A DNA stretch of 64,000 bases from Arthrobacter sp. fls2-241-R2A-200 (GCF_030209745.1 NZ_JARVRJ010000001.1:124001-188000); one strand, 5' to 3'; positions 18,518-27,547 are shown, counted from the stretch's first letter. The notes: a model not told the origin generated them from the letters alone. A program made the numbers and translations.

Positions 18518-18706
18518 GTGGACGAAAGCACCGGAAAATCCGTGAACCAGAGGGCTCGCCCACCAGTGGGGATTGCGGCGGCGGTAGGCATTTGCCTCGT
18601 CGTCTTGCTGGGCATCGGCGGTTCCTCGGCGTACTCTCTCTGGGGCCAGGGCTCCGTCCATGACCGCTCGACCCAGTCAGGAACGTCCTCCCACGCCGGA
18701 CGATAA
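18518..18706 (+). CDS. Small single-pass membrane protein, hypothetical
   Basis: A 62-residue frame from GTG 18518 is preceded by GGGGAG. It encodes a short charged N-terminus, one clear hydrophobic segment (about residues 18-40, PVGIAAAVGICLVVLLGIGG) and a polar Ser/Thr-rich tail. This is the pattern of a small membrane-anchored or exported peptide. It overlaps the 3' end of the convergent vsr gene by 30 bp. No family is recognised. A clean ribosome-binding site and TM segment support it, but its small size leaves doubt. Confidence 0.45.
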   Translation: MDESTGKSVNQRARPPVGIAAAVGICLVVLLGIGGSSAYSLWGQGSVHDRSTQSGTSSHAGR

Positions 18707-19159
18707 CTGGCCGCTTTTTCCCGCAGCTGCGTCGAGAAACGCCCTCATCCGGTCTTCGAGAGCGGAGCGGTCTTTGAGTTCGCATTCCCACACTGTCAAC
18801 ACTTCCCAGCCGGCGGCCTCCAGTTCGTGGCGCTTTTGGGCATCCCGTTCGCGGGTGCGGGTCCTTTTGGCCGCCCAGAATTCTGCGTTGGCGGCCGGTG
18901 CGTGCTGCCCCGCCTTGCAGTCATGGAAGTGCCAAAAGCAGCCGTTGACGAAGATGACCTTGTGCCGCCCGGCGAAGACGAGGTCGGGACGGCCCGGGAG
19001 GCGGGTCTGCCCGTACTGGCCGTGCAGTCGATACCTGTAACCCTTGGCATGCAGCAGAGCACGGACCAGCAATTCCGGCTTGGTGTCCTTGCCCCGGATT
19101 TTGGACATGTTGCTGCTACGCTGCTCCCGCGTCAGGCGGTCCCGCCCTTGGTCCACCAC
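18677..19159 (-). CDS. vsr: Very short patch repair (Vsr) endonuclease
   Basis: The 160-residue protein carries the Vsr family pattern. It has RSSNMSKIRGKDTKPELLVRALLHAKGYRYRLH, given here in two overlapping parts (RSSNMSKIRGKDTKPE; RALLHAKGYRYRLH), then LPGRPDLVFAGRHKVIFVNGCFWH with the catalytic Asp, and FWAAKRTRTRERDAQKRHEL. Vsr nicks next to T:G mismatches made by deamination of 5-methylcytosine. It usually sits beside a Dcm-type methylase, but none is visible in this window, so it is either solitary or serves a distant methylase. The gene starts 2 bp after the alcohol dehydrogenase stop (GTG GTG), suggesting co-transcription. Confidence 0.88.
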   Translation of the reverse strand: MVDQGRDRLTREQRSSNMSKIRGKDTKPELLVRALLHAKGYRYRLHGQYGQTRLPGRPDLVFAGRHKVIFVNGCFWHFHDCKAGQHAPAANAEFWAAKRTRTRERDAQKRHELEAAGWEVLTVWECELKDRSALEDRMRAFLDAAAGKSGQLSSGVGGRS

Positions 19160-19161
19160 TG

Positions 19162-20337
19162 CTATGGCTTGAGCACCACCTTGATGCAGCCGTCCTGCTT
19201 CTTCTGGAACTTTTCGTAGAGCGCAGGTGCCTCATCAAGTGAGCCCGTGTGGGTGACCAGGTGCATGACTCCCAGCGGATCGGCGTCGTCCTCTACCAAG
19301 GGGAGGAGTTGGTTAGTCCAGCTTCGAACGTTGCATTGCCCCATCCTCAACTGGATTTGCTTATCGAACATCGTCATCAGCGGCATCGGGTCTGCTTGCC
19401 CGCCATACACGCCGCTCAGGGAGATGGTTCCGCCGCGGCGCACGAGGTCGATTGCCGTATGGAGGGCTGCCAGCCTATCGACGCTCATGGTTTCCATCGC
19501 CACTTGTGCAGGCTTGTCCGGGAGCAGCGAGACGGCCTTGTGCAGGAACGACGCCACCGGGGAACCATGAGCTTCCATCCCCACCGCATCCACCACCGAA
19601 TCCGGTCCTCGTCCCAATGTTTCCTCACGGATTTTGCCGGATACGTCCGGGCTGTAGTCCATCGTCTCCACGCCGTGGGCCTCAGCCATGGCCCGGCGCT
19701 CGGGGACGGGATCCACGCCAATTACACGGAAGCCTTTGTGGACGCCGATCCGGGCGGCAAATTGCCCCACGGGTCCCAGCCCCAACACGGCCAAGGTACC
19801 TCCCTCCGGAACGTTGGCATACTCCACCGCTTGCCAGGCTGTAGGGAGGATGTCCGAGAGGAAGAGGTAGCGCTCGTCCGGCGCATCCGAGTCGACTTTC
19901 ACAGGGCCATAGTCCGCGAAGGGAACACGCAGGTACTGTGCTTGTCCGCCCGGAACGGAGCCGTAGAGTTCCGAGTAGCCAAACAGCGCCGCCCCTGATC
20001 CCTTCGACGTGACTTGCGTGGTTTCGCACTGGGACTGCAGGCCTTGGTTGCACATGTAGCAATGCCCGCAGGAGATGTTGAACGGAATGACAACCCGGTC
20101 GCCCTTTTTGAGCCGGTGGACCTCCGCGCCCACCTCTTCCACAATCCCCATGGGTTCGTGCCCGATCACATCCCCTTTGTGCATGTACGGGCCAAGGACT
20201 TCGTAGAGGTGCAGATCAGAGCCACAAATCGCGGAGGACGTGATGCGGACGATAGCGTCTGTCGGTTCCTGGACAGCGGGATCGGGTACGTCGATGACGC
20301 TCACGGAGCGCCTGCCTTGCCAAGTAACTGCTTTCAC
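19162..20337 (-). CDS. Zinc-dependent alcohol dehydrogenase (formaldehyde/threonine dehydrogenase-like)
   Basis: The 391-residue medium-chain dehydrogenase has catalytic zinc ligands in SAICGSDLH and GHEPMG and a structural zinc site in CGHCYMCNQGLQSQC. The NAD-binding fold has GLGPVGQ near 190. Length and the long segment after the zinc site (TSKGSGAALFGYSELYG) fit the glutathione-independent formaldehyde dehydrogenase-like subgroup found in many actinobacteria, often of unknown substrate. GTG 20337 is preferred over the longer frame because AGGGAG lies 9 nt before it. It is probably transcribed with vsr. No pathway partner is adjacent. Confidence 0.87.
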   Translation of the reverse strand: MKAVTWQGRRSVSVIDVPDPAVQEPTDAIVRITSSAICGSDLHLYEVLGPYMHKGDVIGHEPMGIVEEVGAEVHRLKKGDRVVIPFNISCGHCYMCNQGLQSQCETTQVTSKGSGAALFGYSELYGSVPGGQAQYLRVPFADYGPVKVDSDAPDERYLFLSDILPTAWQAVEYANVPEGGTLAVLGLGPVGQFAARIGVHKGFRVIGVDPVPERRAMAEAHGVETMDYSPDVSGKIREETLGRGPDSVVDAVGMEAHGSPVASFLHKAVSLLPDKPAQVAMETMSVDRLAALHTAIDLVRRGGTISLSGVYGGQADPMPLMTMFDKQIQLRMGQCNVRSWTNQLLPLVEDDADPLGVMHLVTHTGSLDEAPALYEKFQKKQDGCIKVVLKP

Positions 20338-20518
20338 GTTGTGGTACTCCCTGCGTTGTGGCTGGGTTGTCCCGCGCTGCAGGAGACCTTTCCAGCGAAG
20401 CAGAGAAGATGGGTGGGCACAAGGCATTCACAAGAACAACTAGTAAGCAACCTGATCATTGGTTTACCATTACTGCAAGGGGGAGTAACCGGGCAGAGCT
20501 GACGGAGGAGTGACCACA

Positions 20519-20950
20519 TTGTCCACCACAAAGAAACCGTATATCCCGGGGGCCGCATCTCATGCTGAGGTGAAGGCCCTGATCTGTTCGGCCTGCCATT
20601 CCGCAGACCACCTGAATTTGGAAATGATTGAATCCATAGAGCCGCACCCCGGAGATCTCCTGGTGTTGGTTTCCTATAAGTGCATGACGTGCGAGGCGTC
20701 CTACTCCCATACCGCGGCGTTCCATGATGTTGCCGAGGTCCTTAACCGCGCTGGAACAGTGTCCGGCCTTCTGCAGTTCGGCGGGGAATACTTCCATTGC
20801 GGGGAACCAATGAGCTTTGCTAACTCCTCGGCGCGGAGCCTCTACGCGCCCATGTCCACCGAAGACGTCGACGACGGCCTGCTCGATGTCTACCTGCAGA
20901 CCCGCGTGCTGCAATGCCGCTGCGGATTCCGGATGGAGCTACCCGCCTAA
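20519..20950 (+). CDS. Zinc-ribbon-like hypothetical protein
   Basis: This protein of about 143 residues has two CxxC-type pairs (LICSACHS and YKCMTCEAS) and further Cys/His near the C-terminus (FHCGEP and LQCRCGFRM). These look like metal-binding knuckles. No catalytic motif is seen, so a metal-binding regulatory or structural role is plausible. A GGAGG site at about 20503-20507 fits TTG 20519 better than GTG 20510, which is too close to it. It is divergent from the alcohol dehydrogenase gene and 135 bp upstream of a membrane coiled-coil gene. Confidence 0.65.
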   Translation: MSTTKKPYIPGAASHAEVKALICSACHSADHLNLEMIESIEPHPGDLLVLVSYKCMTCEASYSHTAAFHDVAEVLNRAGTVSGLLQFGGEYFHCGEPMSFANSSARSLYAPMSTEDVDDGLLDVYLQTRVLQCRCGFRMELPA

Positions 20951-21085
20951 GTTCCCTGAGATTGGGGTGCTCATAGGGGTTGCGGCGCTACGCCACCGTT
21001 TAGGACGATGTGAGCAGGGGTACAGCTCGGGTAGAAGGTCAAGGGCGGCGCCGATGAAAGGCCGCACAACAGGGAGGTAGCCGGC

Positions 21086-21562
21086 ATGGACACTGGACAA
21101 GTGGTACTGATCATTGTCATCGTCGTCATTGTTATTGCGGCGATAGTTGTGGCCGCAACCATCGGCCGCCGGAAGAAGGCGGAGGTGAACCGCCGTCGAG
21201 CCGCTGAGTTGCGCGAGAAGGCGGACCTAGAAGCCATAGGCGCCCACCAGGCCAAAGCTGAATCCGCCCAAGCCGAAGCCGCTGCGCTGCAGGCCGAGGT
21301 GGAAGCGAATCGTCTTCGCCGCGATGCCGAGCAGCACGCCCAAAAGGCTGACGAGGCCCACGGGCGGGTGGAAGAACATCTTCGCCACGCCGACAAGCTT
21401 GATCCCAACGCCGGCAGGGACTCCGGTTCAAACGGCTTGCCCTCTGGTGGTTCCCGCACACATGACGCGAACCGCTCCGATGCCGCCGAAGGTGAAAACG
21501 TGACCCGCGACCGTGCAGGGCACGACGGCGGCGCTACCCGCGAAGACGACGGGAACCGTTAA
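21086..21562 (+). CDS. Single-pass membrane protein with coiled coil
   Basis: The 158-residue protein has a strong N-terminal TM helix (residues 5-26, almost all Ile/Val/Ala) followed at once by RRKKAE. This positive cluster suggests the long C-terminal part is cytosolic. Residues 30-115 are Ala/Glu/Lys/Arg-rich with heptad-like spacing (coiled coil). The last 45 residues are polar and probably disordered. A GGGAGG site precedes the ATG. No enzyme motif is present. Comparable proteins are common in Arthrobacter-like genomes without known function. Confidence 0.75.
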   Translation: MDTGQVVLIIVIVVIVIAAIVVAATIGRRKKAEVNRRRAAELREKADLEAIGAHQAKAESAQAEAAALQAEVEANRLRRDAEQHAQKADEAHGRVEEHLRHADKLDPNAGRDSGSNGLPSGGSRTHDANRSDAAEGENVTRDRAGHDGGATREDDGNR

Positions 21563-21591
21563 CTTTCGATCAGGCAAAAGGGAGGCGGGTA

Positions 21592-22203
21592 GTGAGCATC
21601 GTGGTGAGGAGAACAGGCCGGGACGTGCGCTCGAACGAGTCGAAAGCGAACCGGCATGCAGTGGACGTGGTTCTTGGACATTTGGGCGAGATTGGGCCGG
21701 CGGTAGCTGCGCTCCGCAGGGAGTCCTCGCGACTTGCTGAATGGGGCGAGGAGTTGGCTCGCGTCCGGCGGCGGGGAGGCAGTGTTTTCGCCGCCGGAAG
21801 CGACACCTCCGCCCACGAAGCCGAGCGCTTCACGTCTGAACTGGCAGCCCACGATCCCACGGGAGGCTCGGGCTTCAAAGCAATATCCCTGAGCAAGGAC
21901 TCCGATGGCGCCGGAAGCCTCGCTGAGCAGATCCCGCACTTAGTGCGCGAGGGCGACGTCGTCGTCCTGCTGGCGGCCAGGGAAATCACTGATGATCTCA
22001 GGGACGCCGCGGCTGCGGCGAAATCTGCGGGAGCCCGCGTTTGGGCCCTGACCGGCAGTGAATCCAAGGACCTTGACCGCTCAGTCAACGAATCCATTTG
22101 CATCAACACAGATCCGCCTCACGCTGAAGAAGCCCACTTGGTGGCTGTGCTGGCTTTGTGTGAGTGCTTCGACGACGCGCTCAAAGAGGGCCAGACCGGT
22201 TAG
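21592..22203 (+). CDS. SIS-domain (phosphosugar-binding) protein
   Basis: The 203-residue protein fits one SIS domain of the GmhA/phosphoheptose isomerase style. It has GGSVFAAGSDTSAHEAERFTSEL (seen as FAAGSDTSAHEAERF), the strand-turn VREGDVVVLLAARE followed by AAAAKSAGARVWALTG, and a final PPHAEEAHLVAVLALCECF, which matches the helix containing the catalytic Glu/His in GmhA. SIS domains bind phosphosugars. The motif is degenerate compared with true isomerases, so it may be a sensor. GTG 21592 follows a GGGAGG site and lies 29 bp after the previous gene, so the two are likely co-transcribed. Confidence 0.7.
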   Translation: MSIVVRRTGRDVRSNESKANRHAVDVVLGHLGEIGPAVAALRRESSRLAEWGEELARVRRRGGSVFAAGSDTSAHEAERFTSELAAHDPTGGSGFKAISLSKDSDGAGSLAEQIPHLVREGDVVVLLAAREITDDLRDAAAAAKSAGARVWALTGSESKDLDRSVNESICINTDPPHAEEAHLVAVLALCECFDDALKEGQTG

Positions 22204-22293
22204 ACGGAGTGTGATCTGCCCCTCCTCCGGAATAGTTGCAAGCGCCGTGCAGTTACGCAGAATGAACGTGTTTCACTCTGAAAGGAACTGCGC

Positions 22294-23364
22294 ATGCTGT
22301 TTTCTCCCCTGGCCCTCGGCGAACTCGAACTCTCCAACCGACTGGTGATGGCCCCCCTCACCCGCCTCCGTGCGGGAGAAGATGGCGTGCCGGGTCCTTT
22401 GATCGCCGAGCACTACCGTCAGCGGGCTTCCCTCGGCCTGATCGTTAGCGAAGGCACCTACCCGGTCCGGGCAGGGCAGTCCTACCCCGGGCAGCCTGGC
22501 CTCGTCACTGAGGAGCAGATCGCGGGCTGGAAGAAGGTCACCGACGGCGTCCACGCCGAGGGTGGCCGGATGTTCGCCCAGATCATGCACGGTGGGCGCG
22601 TCTCGCACGCCGATATCACTGGTGGTGCAGAGATCGTTGGCCCGAGCGCCGTCGCGATTGACGGTGAAGTCCGCACCCCGAACGGCAAGCAGCCTTATCC
22701 GGTGCCGCGCGAGCTTCGCACGGACGAACTGCCGGGTGTCATCCAGGAAATCGTCACAGCGTCCAAGAACGCTATCGAGGCAGGATTCGACGGCGTGGAA
22801 CTCCACTCCGCCAATGGCTACCTGCTCCACGAATTCCTGGCCCCCAACTCGAACGTCCGTACCGACAGCTATGGCGGCTCCCCGCAGAACCGGGCACGGT
22901 TCGTGATCGAGACGGTCAAGGCAGTAGTGGAAGCCCTTGGGGCAAACCGCGTGGGCATCCGGATCTCGCCCGAACACAACGTCCAGGGCATCGCGGAGAC
23001 GGATGCCGCTGACGTGCGCGCAACGTACGAGGTCTTGGTGGAAACCATTGCGCCCATGAACCTGGCTTACCTGAGCATCCTGCACCACGATCCCAAGAGT
23101 GCGTTGTTGCAGGACCTGCGTGAGCGTTTCAATGGGACTTTCCTGGTGAATACAGGCTTCAGCGAGATCACCACCCGGGAAGATGCCCTTGCCATCATGG
23201 AAGAGGGCCTCGCTGACGCAGTGGTTGTCGGCCGCCCGGCGATTGCCAACCCGGATCTTGCCAGGCGCTGGCGTGAAAGCTTGCCGCTCAACGAGCCGGA
23301 CGCTTCCACCTTCTACGCGGATGGCGCCACGGGTTACACGGATTACCCGTTCTACGCGAACTAA
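22294..23364 (+). CDS. Old Yellow Enzyme-family flavin ene-reductase
   Basis: The 356-residue TIM barrel is typical of NemA/OYE alkene reductases. The N-terminus is LFSPLALGELELSNRLVMAPLTRLRA. The motif QIMHGGRVSH is followed by the FMN/substrate-binding segment GFDGVELHSANGYLLHEFL, and SNVRTDSYGGSPQNRARF is family-specific. GRPAIANPDLARRW near the C-terminus binds the FMN phosphate. It reduces activated C=C bonds with NADPH. It precedes the GntR-controlled carbohydrate operon, but its role there is unclear and it may be independent. Confidence 0.92.
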   Translation: MLFSPLALGELELSNRLVMAPLTRLRAGEDGVPGPLIAEHYRQRASLGLIVSEGTYPVRAGQSYPGQPGLVTEEQIAGWKKVTDGVHAEGGRMFAQIMHGGRVSHADITGGAEIVGPSAVAIDGEVRTPNGKQPYPVPRELRTDELPGVIQEIVTASKNAIEAGFDGVELHSANGYLLHEFLAPNSNVRTDSYGGSPQNRARFVIETVKAVVEALGANRVGIRISPEHNVQGIAETDAADVRATYEVLVETIAPMNLAYLSILHHDPKSALLQDLRERFNGTFLVNTGFSEITTREDALAIMEEGLADAVVVGRPAIANPDLARRWRESLPLNEPDASTFYADGATGYTDYPFYAN

Positions 23365-23408
23365 AGCAGGACGGCATGTGACACAGCCGTAGGGGCCACG
23401 CACCGGGT

Positions 23409-23418
23409 TCCTATAGGA
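23409..23418. promoter_or_regulatory. Palindrome TCCTATAGGA, probable GntR operator
   Basis: The perfect 10-bp palindrome TCCTATAGGA lies 8 bp before the GntR start codon. The same sequence recurs at 24244-24253 in front of the operon's first structural gene, and a partial copy (CTATAGGATC) lies at 24188-24197. Two perfect copies flanking one regulator gene suggest its own binding site. Confidence 0.6.
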
Positions 23419-23426
23419 TTTGTGAC

Positions 23427-24119
23427 ATGCCTGATGCATCCGCTGCCCGTGCCGGCTTTCCCGTAAGCCGCCAAGTTCTGGCCGACCATGTCTATGAGGC
23501 ACTCCTCGAGTGGCTCATGGACGGTCGGCTGGAACCCGGGGCAGCGGTAAGCATCGATGGCATGGCCCGGGAGCTTGATGTTTCGCCCACGCCGGTGCGG
23601 GAGGCGCTCGCCAGGCTGGAGCACACGGGCATGGTCCGCCGGGTAGCGCTCAAGGGATACCGGGTTGCTCCGGTATTCACCCGTGAGGACTTCGCGGAGC
23701 TCATGGAAGCCCGGCTCTCCATCGAGCCAGTGAATGCCCGACTTGCCTGTTCCCGGATGACGGCGGAGGGGCTGGAGTCACTAAAGCAAGCCGTGGAGGA
23801 CCTCCGGAATGCGCCTCGTGGCGGCAGTTTCGCCGAATACCGAAGCTATCTCGAAGCCGATGAACGCTTCCACCAGATCATTGCAGCCCAAGCCAAGAAC
23901 CAATTCCTGCTCACTGCCTACAACACCCTAGGTGGTCAGATCCAGCGGTTCCGCCTGTTCGGGGGAGTGGGGATCACCGATGCTGAGCAGGCAATAGCTG
24001 AACACCAAGCGGTCCTCGATGCATTGGCCAGCGGCGACCCTGAGACGGCCGCCGCCATGATGACCGAGCACGTGCAGAAGGTGCGTGGCCGGGCTATGGC
24101 GGACGCGCCCGCGGAATGA
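23427..24119 (+). CDS. GntR-family regulator with FCD effector domain
   Basis: The 230-residue protein has an N-terminal winged helix (about 15-80; SRQVLADHVYEALLEWLMDG, ARELDVSPTPVREALARLE) and a C-terminal all-helical FCD domain. FCD metal or ligand residues are visible in ARLSIEPVNARLAC, ADERFHQII and AEHQAVLDALASGDPE. FCD regulators usually respond to organic acids or sugar acids. It sits just upstream of, and in the same direction as, a carbohydrate operon. The palindrome TCCTATAGGA appears before both, pointing to autoregulation and control of the operon. Confidence 0.9.
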   Translation: MPDASAARAGFPVSRQVLADHVYEALLEWLMDGRLEPGAAVSIDGMARELDVSPTPVREALARLEHTGMVRRVALKGYRVAPVFTREDFAELMEARLSIEPVNARLACSRMTAEGLESLKQAVEDLRNAPRGGSFAEYRSYLEADERFHQIIAAQAKNQFLLTAYNTLGGQIQRFRLFGGVGITDAEQAIAEHQAVLDALASGDPETAAAMMTEHVQKVRGRAMADAPAE

Positions 24120-24218
24120 CGGGCGAAAGGCTTGTCGCCGTCGGGTTATCGTCTTTCTGAGGTCCTTTCTGGGTGCCAGCACCTGAGCTATAGGATCTAG
24201 GAAAATCCATAAAAAGTC

Positions 24219-24253
24219 TTGACAGGTTCCGCTCGTTCGTAAATCCTATAGGA
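24219..24253 (+). promoter_or_regulatory. Promoter with overlapping GntR operator for the tetritol-like operon
   Basis: A consensus -35 TTGACA (24219-24224) is followed about 20 bp later by TCCTATAGGA (24244-24253), which would cover the -10 region. A regulator bound there would block RNA polymerase. A partial site (CTATAGGATC) lies upstream at 24188-24197. Confidence 0.6.
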
Positions 24254-24281
24254 AACAGGATTCCACGAAGGAGTGACCACT

Positions 24282-25283
24282 ATGGCGTACACCGCCAAGG
24301 ATTGGCCCATAACAGCGGCCCTGCTGCAGTTCCCCGGCACCGATGCCGCAGGTAAGCACATCAACGACGCCGACGCTTCCACGTGGGCTTCCGTCCTCCA
24401 GGAAGTCAAGGAAGCCGGCTTTGAGAACGCAGACCTCACCGACAGTTGGGTCCGCCCGGGAGACCTCGGCAAGGAGCGTCTGGCCGAGTTCAAGCAAACC
24501 GCGCACGAAGTAGGCATCGGAGTGCCGGTCATTTCGGCAATCCGCCGCAGCGTGATCCACCAGACGGACTGGGCCGAGAACCTTGCCTACAGCCACCGCA
24601 CCATCGATGCCGCAGCTGAGCTTGGTTGTGAAGTTGTTTCCTTCGGACTGCACCAGGCCATCACGCCGGAACAGCAGAAGCAGCTTTGGTTCTGGACTGT
24701 GGAGGGCTACAAGGACCCGGTCGGAGACAAAGAAGCCTGGGGCAACGCCGCCTCCCGTATCCGTGAGCTCGGCAAGCACGCGGCTGAAGCCGGCATCCTG
24801 GTGTCCCTTGAGATGTATGAGGACACCTTCCTCGGTACCGCTGACTCCTCGGTCCAGTTGGTCCAGGACATCGGGTTGGACAACGTTGGCCTCAATCCCG
24901 ACATCGGCAACCTGATCCGCCTGCACCGGCCCATCGAGGACTGGCGGGAGATGGTGGCCAAGACCCTCCCGTACTCCAATTACTGGCACATGAAGAACTA
25001 CCTCCGGGATGAAGACGTGGCCCGCGACAGCTTCATCACCATGCCTGCTCCCATGGAAAGCGGTCTCATCAACTACCGCGAGGCCTTCAAATTTGCCCTC
25101 TCCGTGGGCTTCCAAGGAATCCTCTGTACCGAGCACTACGGTGGCGACGGACTAAGCGTCACTGCGAGCAACCAGGAGTACCTCCGCAGGCACGTCCTGC
25201 CGAAGACGGACGGTTACGCACTTGGCAAGAGCCAGGTAGCGCAGGGCCGCCAAGAACCGGCAACAGAGCTCGCAGGAGTCTAG
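24282..25283 (+). CDS. Sugar-phosphate isomerase/epimerase-like TIM barrel
   Basis: The 333-residue protein belongs to the xylose isomerase-like (AP endonuclease 2) TIM-barrel superfamily. The expected metal ligands appear in order: Glu in VSLEMYEDTF, Asp in LNPDIGNLI, His in YWHMKNYLRD, and Glu in LCTEHYGGDG. Members interconvert aldose/ketose sugars or act on inositol and acid-sugar derivatives. ATG 24282 is chosen for the AAGGAG site 8 nt before. It is the first gene of the operon with a DhaK/DhaL kinase, RpiB, dehydrogenases and transporter. Its substrate is open; isomerisation or epimerisation of a tetrulose or related sugar is the natural guess. Confidence 0.82.
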   Translation: MAYTAKDWPITAALLQFPGTDAAGKHINDADASTWASVLQEVKEAGFENADLTDSWVRPGDLGKERLAEFKQTAHEVGIGVPVISAIRRSVIHQTDWAENLAYSHRTIDAAAELGCEVVSFGLHQAITPEQQKQLWFWTVEGYKDPVGDKEAWGNAASRIRELGKHAAEAGILVSLEMYEDTFLGTADSSVQLVQDIGLDNVGLNPDIGNLIRLHRPIEDWREMVAKTLPYSNYWHMKNYLRDEDVARDSFITMPAPMESGLINYREAFKFALSVGFQGILCTEHYGGDGLSVTASNQEYLRRHVLPKTDGYALGKSQVAQGRQEPATELAGV

Positions 25284-25287
25284 GGAA

Positions 25288-27060
25288 ATGACTCAAATCT
25301 TTGACAATCCGGCAGAATTTGCCGATGAAGCCCTCGACGGTTTCGTGGCCGCAAACCGCGGCTACGTGGCCCGCGTTGATGGGGGAGTGGTCCGTTCAAC
25401 CGAGATCCCTGCCGGTCAGGTTGCCCTTGTTGTAGGCGGAGGCTCCGGTCACTACCCTGCGTTTGCCGGACTGGTAGGCCCGGGACTGGCTGCGGGTTCA
25501 GCCTGCGGCAACATGTTTGCCTCCCCAGCTGCCGGGCAGGTCTACCGGGTGGCCAAGGCCGCCAACGCCGGAGGCGGAGTCCTGCTCAGCTACGGCAACT
25601 ACGCCGGTGATGTCTTGCATTTCGGACAAGCCCAGCTGCGGCTCAACGCGGAGGGCATCGAAACCCGCACTGTCACCGTCACGGACGACATCGCCAGCGC
25701 ACCGATAGACCAACTCGAGAAGCGTCGCGGGATCGCGGGGGACCTCACCGTTTTCAAGATCGCCGGCGCTGCCGCCGAAGCGGGCCTGGACTTGGACGAT
25801 GTCGAACGCTTGGCCATCAAGGCCAACTACCGGACGCGGTCATTGGGTGTTGCCTTTGATGGTTGCACGCTTCCCGGTGCCAACGATCCGCTGTTCCATG
25901 TACCGGCCGGTCAGATGTCGCTTGGCCTGGGAATCCACGGCGAGCCCGGGATTTCCGAGCATCCCATGCCCACGGCGTCCGAGCTCGCTGAACTCCTGGT
26001 GTCCAAGCTCCTCGCGGACAAACCGGAGGATGCGGGCGAGCGAGTGGTCGCCATCGTCAATGGTTTGGGCACAGTGAAGTACGACGAACTTTTCCTGCTG
26101 TACGGCAAAATCGAGAAGCTGCTGACGGCGGCCGGGCTCAGCGTCGTGGAGCCGGAATGCGGGGAATTGGTGACCAGCCTGGACATGTCCGGCCTGTCGT
26201 TGACGCTCTTGTGGTTGGACGACGAACTCGAACAGTTGTGGGCCGCGCCCGCCGATACGCCCGCGTTCCGGAAAGGCAGCATGTCTCCCCGCGCCGCGCG
26301 GGCCGATGTCGGGGCCACCCAAGCCGGCGTGGCCCAGGCAGGGGCCGTGACCGAACAGCCCACAGTCGCTGCCGCCGAGCTCGGACGGCTGGCGGTTGCT
26401 GTTCTCGCCGAGGTTCGGGACGTCGTGGTCGAGCATGAGGACGAACTAGGCAAGCTCGATGCCATCGCAGGCGACGGCGATCACGGCATTGGTATGCGCC
26501 GCGGCGTGGATGCAGCGGCCGCGGCCGGAAAAGCAGCCTCCGGCTCCTCGGTGCAGCGCATTCTGGAAGCCGCCGGGGAAGCCTGGAGCGAAAAGGCAGG
26601 CGGAACCTCCGGTGCGCTGTGGGGTTCGGCTGTCATCGCGGCCGGGCAATCGCTCGCAAACCGCGAAACGTACGCTTCTGCAGATGCAGCCGCGGCGGTC
26701 AAGGCATTCGTCCGTGCCATCACCGAACTAGGCAAGGCCGATCCTGGCGACAAGACCATGGTTGATGCCCTCCTTCCCTTCCGCGACGCTTTCCTGGCAG
26801 AGCTCGACGGCGGCACCCCGGTTGACCGGGCGCTGGCGGCAGCAGCCGCAGCTGCGCAGTCCGCTGCCGCAGCGACCGCTGAACTCCGGCCCCTCAAGGG
26901 CAGGGCACGCCCCTTGGCTGAGAAGAGCCTCGGCCACCCGGATCCCGGTGCGGTGTCCTTTGGCTTGATCGCAGCGCGTATCTCACAATTCATCGATTCA
27001 GAACTGGCGTCAGTTGCGGTAGCAGGACAGCTGCCGGAAACAGCCGGAAACGGAGCTTGA
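25288..27060 (+). CDS. DhaK-DhaL fusion kinase (dihydroxyacetone/erythrulose kinase)
   Basis: The 590-residue ATP-dependent kinase has both halves in one chain. The DhaK domain (about 1-335) has [17 protein letters not shown] and the His (about 216, GLGIHGEPG) that binds the ketone substrate covalently. An Ala-rich linker leads to the DhaL domain (about 365-575) with the Mg-ATP-binding motif [10 protein letters not shown] near 394 and GGTSGALWG. The family phosphorylates dihydroxyacetone, but members beside an RpiB and a TIM paralogue act as L- or D-erythrulose kinases (LerK/DerK in Mycobacterium smegmatis). That neighbourhood is present here, so an erythrulose kinase is favoured by context. 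Confidence 0.9.
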   Translation: MTQIFDNPAEFADEALDGFVAANRGYVARVDGGVVRSTEIPAGQVALVVGGGSGHYPAFAGLVGPGLAAGSACGNMFASPAAGQVYRVAKAANAGGGVLLSYGNYAGDVLHFGQAQLRLNAEGIETRTVTVTDDIASAPIDQLEKRRGIAGDLTVFKIAGAAAEAGLDLDDVERLAIKANYRTRSLGVAFDGCTLPGANDPLFHVPAGQMSLGLGIHGEPGISEHPMPTASELAELLVSKLLADKPEDAGERVVAIVNGLGTVKYDELFLLYGKIEKLLTAAGLSVVEPECGELVTSLDMSGLSLTLLWLDDELEQLWAAPADTPAFRKGSMSPRAARADVGATQAGVAQAGAVTEQPTVAAAELGRLAVAVLAEVRDVVVEHEDELGKLDAIAGDGDHGIGMRRGVDAAAAAGKAASGSSVQRILEAAGEAWSEKAGGTSGALWGSAVIAAGQSLANRETYASADAAAAVKAFVRAITELGKADPGDKTMVDALLPFRDAFLAELDGGTPVDRALAAAAAAAQSAAAATAELRPLKGRARPLAEKSLGHPDPGAVSFGLIAARISQFIDSELASVAVAGQLPETAGNGA

Positions 27061-27062
27061 GC

Positions 27063-27545
27063 ATGAGCAACAACCAAGGCTGGCGCATCGTCGTCGGCAA
27101 TGACGAGGCAGGCGTCGAGTACAAGCAGGCGCTCCTGGCAATGTTGGAAGCGGACCCGCGCGTGGCGTCGGTGACGGATGTAGGGGTGGGTCCGCAGGAC
27201 TCCACCGCGTACCCGCATGTGGCTGTTGACGCAGCCCGCAAAGTGGCCGACGGCGAAGCGGACCGTGCACTCCTGATCTGCGGCACTGGACTGGGCGTGG
27301 CCATCTCGGCCAACAAAGTTCCCGGCATCCGCGCAGTCACCGCGCACGACAGCTATTCAGTGGAACGCTCGGTGCTGAGCAACAATGCCCAAGTCCTCAC
27401 GCTCGGCCAGCGGGTCATCGGCCTGGAACTGGCCAAGAAACTCGTAGGGGAGTGGCTGCAGTACCGCTTTGATGAAAACTCCTCCTCCGCCGCCAAGGTG
27501 GACGCTATCTGCTCTTACGAGCCCAACTACACGAAGGCAGTCTGA
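27063..27545 (+). CDS. rpiB: RpiB-family isomerase (probable erythrulose-4-phosphate isomerase)
   Basis: The 160-residue RpiB/LacAB fold has the catalytic Cys in [20 protein letters not shown] and the phosphate/sugar-binding start [12 protein letters not shown]. The His-containing [22 protein letters not shown] (read as [15 protein letters not shown]) is typical. True ribose-5-phosphate isomerase B has SDHAG at the N-terminal motif, whereas here it is NDEAG, consistent with another substrate. In tetritol pathways this family (EryI/DerI) converts D-erythrulose-4-phosphate to D-erythrose-4-phosphate. ATG 27063, 2 bp after the kinase stop, has GGAG upstream. Confidence 0.87.
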   Translation: MSNNQGWRIVVGNDEAGVEYKQALLAMLEADPRVASVTDVGVGPQDSTAYPHVAVDAARKVADGEADRALLICGTGLGVAISANKVPGIRAVTAHDSYSVERSVLSNNAQVLTLGQRVIGLELAKKLVGEWLQYRFDENSSSAAKVDAICSYEPNYTKAV

Positions 27546-27547
27546 TC

